Below are positions 56,951 to 64,000 of a stretch of DNA of 64,000 nt, one piece after another. The translations under genes and the position numbers were made by a program. The notes below the pieces were generated by a model that worked only from the letters and a program-made list of their open reading frames with translations, was not told where the DNA came from and did not search any database. Position 1 is the stretch's first letter. The number at the start of each line of letters is the position of its first letter. This DNA comes from Triangularia verruculosa (taxonomy: Eukaryota; Ascomycota; Sordariomycetes; Sordariales; Podosporaceae). The stretch covers positions 96,969 through 160,968 of the forward strand of contig MU863960.1 of NCBI GenBank assembly GCA_033296885.1, written 5' to 3'.

Positions 56951-58166
56951 ATTACAGCGTCCCTAGCTCTCTTTCTTTTCGATCTTTTTGCGGCATCGTT
57001 TTGGTTTTACGACTGTATGAGCTATGAGAGCCATAATGAGATATTAGGAGACAGATTCGGTCCATAGCTCTCTCGTTCTCTCCAGTCTGGATGGATGAAT
57101 ATGGTGGTTTATACATTGCGATTTCATTCAGTCTGATACACTGGGGATTTGGGAATGGGTTCGGACAGAAGACTGGGTATAAAACAGAAAAGACTTCTGG
57201 TCCGAAGAATGGACTGGGTTTAGAGGGATGCGACCGTATAAATGGTTGCGGTTCGGTGAATCGGTTGGTGTCTCTCAGACTATGGAATAGGCGGTCGCGT
57301 TGATGAAATTTAAAAGCGCATCATCAAGTCGCTTTTCACCCTCTATGGGAATGTTTTTGTTGTTGCTGTTGGCCGTCAAGGTGCATCCTCGTAAACAATG
57401 CCGCGTTTCCCCTCTTTGTTGAAGGGGGCAGCTGCTGTCAACATCGGCACCCCTGCTGTGGCGTCTGGTAAGGCTTGGCCCACCAAGAACGCCGAGAGGT
57501 TTGTGAGATCCATTCTTTCAGCCCAACGAGGAAAGGGTTCACATGCATGTCCTCCTCAGTTGAAGAGCTTCAAAATATATTCTGTCGGGGCACAAGGCAA
57601 GAGCTGCAGTAGATAGGGACTTGCAGAGAAATTGATTGGTAGCTCTCCCAAATAAAACAACTTACCAGCGGGCCATCCTAGTTTCTTTAACATGGACGGA
57701 GCACACTTTCTTGTTCCTTGCTCCGTTGCCGGTGGTGTAGCCCCTGAGAGATTTCCAGGTTTCTGGTAACATCGAGTCGTCAATTGGCCAGCTCCTTTTT
57801 TCCCGACTTCTTTTTCTACCCCTTGCTCCAACTTTTTCGGAGGGCACCTTTTTTTTAGGTAAAAACGGGCCAGTCACATCGTGCAGAAAGGTTTTGGTGG
57901 ACAAAGGACACCTTCGCGCAACACGACTGGGGCTTAACTAAAGAACACCCAAGTTACCTACCCGGAAGGCAACCTATCCTTGTGATCAAGAGAGAGTGGG
58001 AAAAGTTCCACTTTGCAACACACGAACGACAAGACCGATCTTTCGCCACAAAATCAACAGAGACTTGTGAGCGCAACAGAATAATGGACACGGGGTTGTG
58101 TGGGAGATAGCGCAAGACAGAAATAACGATAAGAACCGGAAATCTCGCGACGGCGATAGGGACAAG
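56951..58166. other. Gene-free stretch between CHZ1 and BET1
   Basis: About 1.2 kb. The only ORF of note is a 72-codon one at 57398-57616 (MPRFPSLLKGAAAVNIGTPA and on) without recognisable family. The right end is the BET1 promoter and leader. Confidence 0.4.
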
Positions 58167-59084
58167 ATGGCGTCTCGGTGAGTTTAATGCATTGTTTGTT
58201 TGTTTGCGCGCGCGCGCGAAAGGAAGGGAAGGGGAAGGGAAAGGGATGGAGTGGTGCGCGACGATGGTGCTCAGCGCCGATACCGATACCCAGATCCACG
58301 AACGTCATCGAACTCGATACTCGCCACAAGACGAAGGCCCGCGAATAGCTTCACTCGCCGACCCCGACACGGCACAGCGCGCAATGAACCACCTCCCCCC
58401 TCGCCTCCCATCCCTCGAACATGCGCACAATCCCACCGTCTCCCAATACCCCTTTGCTAACATCCAATCCAAGCTTCCCCTCCTCAACCCTCCACCAACG
58501 CGACTCCCGCTCCGACCTCTTCAAAGGCTACTCCGGCGGCCCCTCCTCCTCCTCCCGCACCGCCTCCCCCTCCACCTTCAACTCCCAACAACGCGGCGGC
58601 GGGTACGGCTACGGCGGGTACACAAGCAGCAACAATGGGTCGTCATCGTTAGGAATCGGCGAGGGCAGCAGCAACGGCAACTACCGATCGGCAACCCCCA
58701 ACAGAAAAGGGCAGTACTCCGACGCCGTCCTCAACGAGCTAGAGTCTCAGAACGACGCCCAAGTAGACGGCATCCTGGGCAAGGTTCGGATTTTGAAGGA
58801 TGTATGAACTTCCCGCCCCTCTTACATGCATATTTGGATGATGGGGGGTAGCTGACGAGAGAGTGATGACGACACAGATGACGGTTGCCATTGGCGATGA
58901 GATCCGCGACAGTTCGGCGCTGGCGGAAAAGATGAACGAGGGGTTCGATAACACGAGGCTGAGGTTGAGGGGGACGATGAACAGGATGATGGTCATGGCC
59001 GAGAGGACTGGTGTCGGGTGGAGGGTCTGGCTTGGGTTCTTCGCTGCCGTGATTATTTTGTTTGTGTGGGTTTGGTTGTTCTAA
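58167..59084 (+). CDS. BET1: Bet1-type SNARE
   Basis: Three exons (58167-58177, 58474-58801, 58878-59084) give 181 aa. The first exon is 11 nt (MAS plus two bases). Joining it over a 296-nt intron gives MASRFPSSTLHQRDSRSDLF, the usual start of fungal Bet1. A Gly/Ser-rich linker follows. The SNARE helix runs from about residue 88 to 148 (SDAVLNELESQNDAQVDGIL, MTVAIGDEIRDSSALAEKMN), and the C-terminal anchor is WLGFFAAVIILFVWVWLF. Bet1 is a Qc-SNARE for ER-to-Golgi vesicle fusion with Sed5, Bos1 and Sec22. Intron 1 contains a CG-alternating run at 58206-58218. Confidence 0.92.
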
Positions 59085-59580
59085 ACCCCTCCCGTAAAAT
59101 CACACGCAAAGGGGAAGCTGGTGGAAGGGAGGGCGGGCGGGCTGGTGGCTGGGGGAGGGAAAAAGATATGAATTAATGGTACGGACGACGACGCGGCGGG
59201 GAAAGGGACGGGATGGTCATGAACATGAACAAGGGGGGTGAAGAGAATAGGAAAATGCATGGGGCGCTTGGGTGTTTGCTTGCTTTCCTGGCTTCATTTG
59301 TACAAAGCTATGTTCTTGCATGCTACGGCGGGCCTGGTATCTTGTCTTTTTTTCTGGTTTAGAACTTGTTTTAATAACCGTATATGGATTCTTTTTCTCT
59401 TAATTGACTCTTGCTATGCCTGTACCAGTTCCCTAACGAAAATGCAATGCCTTGTTCTGATCATACAACTATGGTACAGCCCTAACAGTCCATGCGCGCC
59501 TACTCCTTCTCTAAGCCAGATGATATGGGTATCATACTTCCACTAAACCACCCCCATTCTCACACAGCAAACATTCCCCC
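59085..59580. other. Intergenic, convergent 3' regions
   Basis: About 0.5 kb between BET1 (+) and the Apc15-like gene (-). T/C-rich sequence is present and no gene is seen. Confidence 0.5.
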
Positions 59581-61127
59581 TTAGCCCTGCCTACTCCTCC
59601 TAAAGCTCGCATGTGGACTGCTTCCAATCATGCTACTCCCATCCAAGCTCAAAAACCCACTAATATCATGATTCAAGCTCGACCTCGGATCAAACCTCAC
59701 ATTCTGTCCTCCTCCCCCTCCCCTCCCCATCGCACTACTCCTAAAATTCCCTCCACTACTCCTGAAGTTTTGTTGTTGTTGTTGTTGCCCAACCCCACTA
59801 CTCCTAAAGTTCTGCTGCTGTCGCCTCGCACTCGCCCTCACACTTCCCCTCGCAAAACTAATATTCGCATTCGTATTATCATCCTCACTCAGCTCGGCCT
59901 CGCTGTCGGTATGCTCATAACCAGCCCCATCCAACCCAAACCCAGCACTAACACCGCTCAGCCCGCTCGCGTCAGGAATATCATCATCCAGATCGGCGTC
60001 CATATCCAGCTCATCCCCCGATTCCACCCCCTGGTTCATGGAAACAAGGTCCTCCTCCTCCAACATATTATGCTGCCCATCCCGAGGAAGATCATGCTCG
60101 TCTTCACCACCGCCGCCATATAAATCCTCGTCATCGTCACGCGGCTGTCCCCTCACCATAAGCTCCCTCATCCTCTGCTCCTGCGCCCTCATCGTCGCCA
60201 TACGGGCTTGCAATTCCCTCCTCTCCATCCTGCGCTGCTGCTGGACTTCAGTCAAAGAAAGATCGTTTGGATCAATGGAACTGGACTCATCGCCTGATGT
60301 GTCGAATTGCGCTGTCTGGAAGGTGTTGTTTTGCTCGGCTTCTGTGTCGCCTTCGTCATCGTCGCTCGCGCCGTCGTAGCCGAACCCCCCGCCGGAGGGT
60401 ATGTCGTCGTCTAGATCCCCTTCTGGGATGTCATCGTCTAGATCACCTTCTGGTATATCGTCGTCGAGGTCTCCTTCGGGTATGTCGTCGTCGAGATTTT
60501 CTTCTTCTTCTTCGTCTTCTTGGTCTTCTCCCATTTCCATCTCGGAACCCTCGGGGATGTCATTGTCGAGATCAACCATCATCCCTTCTTCCTCTCCCGG
60601 GAGGAGGTCTTCGTCTTGTTCCTGCTCTTCTTGCTGCGCGCGCTCGGCTGCTTCGGCGAGCTCTTGCGCGGCGAGTTCCCGGCGGAGGGCCTCGGCGTGC
60701 TCCTTTGCTTCGCGGTCCTCTTCTCTTATTTGGAGGAGCGTTTTTTGGAGGCCGGGGGGTTTGAGCCAGGCTTGGCCGAGGTTGGCGATGTGAGCTTGTC
60801 GGCGGAGGATGAGGAGTTCGTCGGCTTTGAGGCGGCCGAGGAGGGAGCGGTCGATGATGGAGTTACCGGAGGAGTGCTTGTGTCGGGAGCTGAATGGTGG
60901 AGGGGGTTGGGGTGGGGGTTGCTGTTGAAGGGTGTCGAGGGCGGTTGGGTCGTTGTAGTTGGAGGAAGGGTGGTGGGCGGATGGAGGGAGGGGTGGGTGT
61001 CGAGGGGAGGTGTACCATAACGAGTGGCACTGTAAGAGGGAGACGGGTTAGTATGATGTGGAGGGAAGGGTAAGGGAGAAGAAGGTCTTACATCTCGGGG
61101 GGTGAGGTCTGGGAGGGTGGAGAACAT
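59581..61127 (-). CDS. Apc15/Mnd2-like anaphase-promoting complex subunit
   Basis: Two exons on the minus strand (61127-61092, 61029-59581) give 494 aa. The 12-codon first exon joins to give MFSTLPDLTPRDCHSLWYTS, matching the conserved N-terminus of fungal Apc15. The motif SLLGRLKADELLILRRQAHI is followed by a Glu/Gln-rich helix (LLQIREEDREAKEHAEALRR). Then come five DIPEG-type acidic motifs, four of them tandem 9-residue units (LDDDIPEGD) coded by 27-nt repeats at about 60396-60496. A LDDDIPDASG motif recurs near residue 360. The tail is Gln/Arg/Ser/Gly-rich. Apc15/Mnd2 controls APC/C activity towards Cdc20 and, in yeast, meiotic Ama1. The expanded DIPEG array is discussed as a finding. Confidence 0.85.
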
Positions 61128-63981
61128 CTTTGTGGTTGTTGCGACTCGAGCCGAAAGATATTCAATTGATGGTCGCTCAAGCTTCAGAGCTGTGATTCTG
61201 GCTTGGTCGTTCAGTCAAGTTAAGGCTAAATCTCGGGCTCGTTGTTCTGAATATTCGGCTCGGTTTGTGCCATGAAGCTAAGAGCTGAAAGTGACGTTTC
61301 GACGTTGCGACACTGGATCTCGACTTTTGATGGCCGTCACGGTTCAAAGTCGCGACTCTGGACGAATGACGACAAACTATTCATTCTACAGTGCAAGCGG
61401 CTGCCAGCTAAGCTGTTTTCGTACGGTATACTTTGTACTTACCCCACGATGCGGCTAACAAGATGTGGTCTGTGCATAAAACAGCCAGGGATCGCACAGT
61501 CCACATCCGCACTAGGGAACTTGGCCTTCAAATCTCCGTGGGTCTCTGAAGTCAAGGTAACCCTAAACTGACGGCGTCGGTATGGACTTCACAACAATTA
61601 GATAGAGAATGGGGGGGTTGTCTGGCGGCTACCCCTCCATAAATCCCCTATCTCTTTGTTTGGCACCGGAAGAACGCAGAGTTACAATACCTCGGTGCTG
61701 GTTGGACGCTGTCCGCCGTGGTCCGGGCCTCGGCTTAAGTGCTCCTTGCTCACGGTCAATGGGACGAAAGGGGCGATCCGAGGATTTGAGCGAAGAACAT
61801 GTTCTTTCTGTCGCTTGTCGGAGCGTTGGTACCCGCCTCAACACCAAGGCCGAGGGGTAAGTCCATGTGTGAAACCCTCCTGGAAACTCCCAAGCCCGTG
61901 GACAACCCCCGCCGCATCGGACTCAACCTGCCGAAGACTGAAGAGTCAGTCGAACTGTCCCGTGTCTCCGGGACCAGCCGAGACATTGTCGTTGTGGATA
62001 GTCCCAACTGATCGAGGGAATTTCGAGCATGGAAGAGCAGACAAAGGCATGTTACCGAATACCTCCCGACAGAGCAACACAGATTGGGTTATCATTATCA
62101 GATTGTGTGACCCGAACCACTTGATTTGAATTACCCATCCTTTCGGACTCGTGGACCTCGAGACGATAATCCAGGGGTATTTCGTCCCGAGGGTCCCACA
62201 GGGAACCGTAGTTTTTGTGAGGTAATAATGGCAGGATGACCTGCACAAGTGCTTGAACTCCCGTCTGCCAGCTCCAGTATGGCCTTCTTGTGGGCCTTTC
62301 CCTACACTACCTGCATGGAAGGCCGCCCGCTGGTGTGCTGTTGGAGTTACGAGAGCTCACAAATGAACATGCAGCCTCCAATTCTCGCCTGCCACGCTAA
62401 CGAGCCTACCCTTCGGGATTTCTCGGAATAGCATGTCGAAAGGGGGAAAAGCACGCGTGGGGAGACTGATGAGAGAGCCGCGTAACCGGTCGTGTGCTCA
62501 AGTGTTTGCTTTGGCCAGTCGAACCAGAGGGAAAATGATATTCTTACGTTTTGTTAAACATTACTGGCTGGATAGCTGCTGGGAATAAGGCAAAGACAGT
62601 TGGACTTGCAGCCTTGTCAGGGTACTGTCGGGTGTGGCTGAACGGCGGTCTGGAAGGCAAGGTCCATGAATGTCGGGAACCCGCCGATTTCGGCCAGCGG
62701 AAGACCGACAGTTCATATGCTTGAATGAATGCCTGTGCCGCGGGACAATAGAGCTCGATGACTCCCAACCCAGTGGAGCGATTCCGGCCATGAACAAACA
62801 CGCATATCAGATGTTTGGCCTTCAAACATGCTGCTTCTTGATGGCTGCCGTATATTCATGCAGCCACCCTCCAGCAACGCCCCCACGGAGTGGAGCCTTG
62901 TCTCTCCCATCTCTTCATCAGAAGAGTCTCAGGTCGCCAGGATACCCTCTACAATAAATACGGCCCTGCGGCTCTGACTGATATGGGAAACACAGCAGAA
63001 AACAGCCAAACATGCAACGTTCCACTGCGGGATGATGTCGCGTGGTCTGAAAACCGTTTCCCAACTTTAGACGATGCGGGTGTCGATGGGTGTGGTGAGG
63101 TGGACGAAAGTTTCCGTTCTGATGGGATTGTTTCCACCCGCACCGATACGGCCGAGCATCGGTGATCTCGGGATGACAAGGTTTGTTGAGTAGCTACCAC
63201 ACTTTATATGCTTAAAACACCCACCTCCTTTGCTGGTGAGGATGGGTGATGGTGGTGGTGGTGGAGGAAGAGGGCCAGCCAAGTCTTTGAGGTCAGTGAC
63301 GTCTGTGCGTAAGGTGATCGGGTTGCGGGGGCCACCCCTTGTTCGAGATAAGAACGTTGAGGCTGGTCCTGATGGGTTGTGATTGGTCCATGGCTTGCCT
63401 TTTCTGTGATAATCTTTTTACAGCACCCTTCTCCACGACTCGTTGGACTTGGGTGAAGGTCACAGTGAGAAGTTGCATGCAGATGTGCCGAATCTCAGTC
63501 AACCCTCGTGCGGCAGGCCCTTTTTTCTCGCCATTTTTATTCTGCTTCCATTGGCCAATCTCATCGCCAATCGAGCATTCTGTTCTTTTTTTGCCGGCTA
63601 CATAGATTGGCCAAGACGGGTTCAAAACCTCCGGCAGGTGGAAGGAGGCGCCTATGAACGGGCGGCGTTCCCACGTCGTCACGTTGAGAAAGGAGGAAGG
63701 ATCGAGAGTGGAAGACTGATGAAGAGGTGTGTATTCGCGGCACGTGGCGGGATCCCCATGTTGATCTGTCTAGCTCGTGTCAGGTGTTAGTGATTTGCTC
63801 AACTATTCCCATGTATATACAAACTGATCGCCCGAGACACTTGGCTGGTGTTTTCGGGGATACGAATAGCACCCCGAACGATACCGGCACGCGGTGAACA
63901 AAAAGATTGGTACTGCAAAAACCGGTTTCGACCCCTGCTTCACCACCACCACCTACATCACCACCAATTCCAACCACCAAA
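61128..63981. other. Gene-free stretch at the right end of the window
   Basis: About 2.85 kb, the longest stretch here without a supportable gene. It contains many overlapping short ORFs on both strands (longest about 157 codons) without family resemblance, and no tRNA or obvious repeat. A long-range promoter, an unannotated non-coding RNA, or a multi-exon gene too fragmented to see are all possible. A short GGT/GGA-rich run lies at 63238-63275. Confidence 0.5.
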
Positions 63982-64000
63982 ATGCCAATTAATTCGCTTT
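63982..64000 (+). CDS. Possible start of a gene cut by the window edge
   Basis: An ATG follows a strongly A/C-rich leader (ACCACCACC...CCAACCACCAAA), the same style of leader that precedes other start codons in this window such as 12540. Only MPINSL can be read. Product unknown. Confidence 0.3.

Noticed and set aside
57398..57616. 72-codon ORF between CHZ1 and BET1
   Set aside because: Short, no domain, no clear leader or splice support. It could be real but cannot be supported.

Overview
This is nuclear DNA of a filamentous ascomycete, most likely a member of the Sordariales. The evidence is gene structure and content. Genes are compact, with short introns (mostly 55-100 nt) that have GT..AG ends and CTAAC/CTGAC-type branch sites. 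The plasma-membrane H+-ATPase is nearly collinear with the Neurospora enzyme through to its C-terminus. The protein set (PREG-type Pho80 cyclin, Nrd1/Seb1, Nic96, Rav1, Chz1, a Tudor-less SMN) is typical of filamentous ascomycetes. No rRNA, intact tRNA, transposon ORF or prokaryotic feature was seen. Exon boundaries were read by eye from frame, splice signals and protein continuity.

Layout. 0.5-3.8 kb: PMA1 H+-ATPase (+). 4.5-6.5 kb: DCAF4/WDR21-type WD40 protein (+). 6.8-8.9 kb: bZIP regulator with a DUF3425-like tail (+). 9.6-9.9 kb: small SERF/4F5 protein (-). 11.8-13.5 kb: four-TM membrane protein (+) whose leader seems to carry a 713-nt 5'UTR intron with a proline-rich ORF inside it. 14.5-18.8 kb: Yhm2 citrate/2-oxoglutarate carrier and mitochondrial citrate synthase (both -). 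20.3-22.8 kb: Nrd1/Seb1 (+). 23.8-27.2 kb: nucleoporin Nic96 (-). 27.8-29.7 kb: FGGY carbohydrate kinase (-). 31.3-35.2 kb: three tandem RNase D/EXD-like 3'-5' exonuclease paralogues (+). 35.6-36.5 kb: SMN (+). 38.6-39.7 kb: secreted cupredoxin (+). 40.9-41.7 kb: polytopic membrane protein (+). 42.2-46.5 kb: Rav1 (-). 48.0-51.2 kb: Vid28/Gid5 (-). 52.9-54.3 kb: PREG/Pho80 cyclin (+). 55.1-55.8 kb: EMC10-like protein (+). 56.4-57.0 kb: Chz1 (+). 58.2-59.1 kb: Bet1 SNARE (+). 59.6-61.1 kb: Apc15/Mnd2-like APC/C subunit (-). 61.1-64.0 kb: gene-poor, with a possible gene start at the very edge.

Most genes are single-copy housekeeping genes. Three groupings stand out. Citrate synthase lies next to the carrier that exports citrate. 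The PMA1 proton pump and Rav1 (V-ATPase assembly) are both pH-homeostasis genes, but they are far apart. The least ordinary region is 31-35 kb. There, three diverged exonuclease-fold paralogues sit in tandem. The second and third keep a full DEDDy catalytic set and the first has lost nearly all of it, while the first and third share upstream sequence with repeated GCAAACAGA motifs. Other points of note are a degenerate tRNA-like element near 47.3 kb, a 13-nt micro-exon in CHZ1, an in-frame retainable intron in NRD1, and a diverged direct repeat near 41.8 kb.
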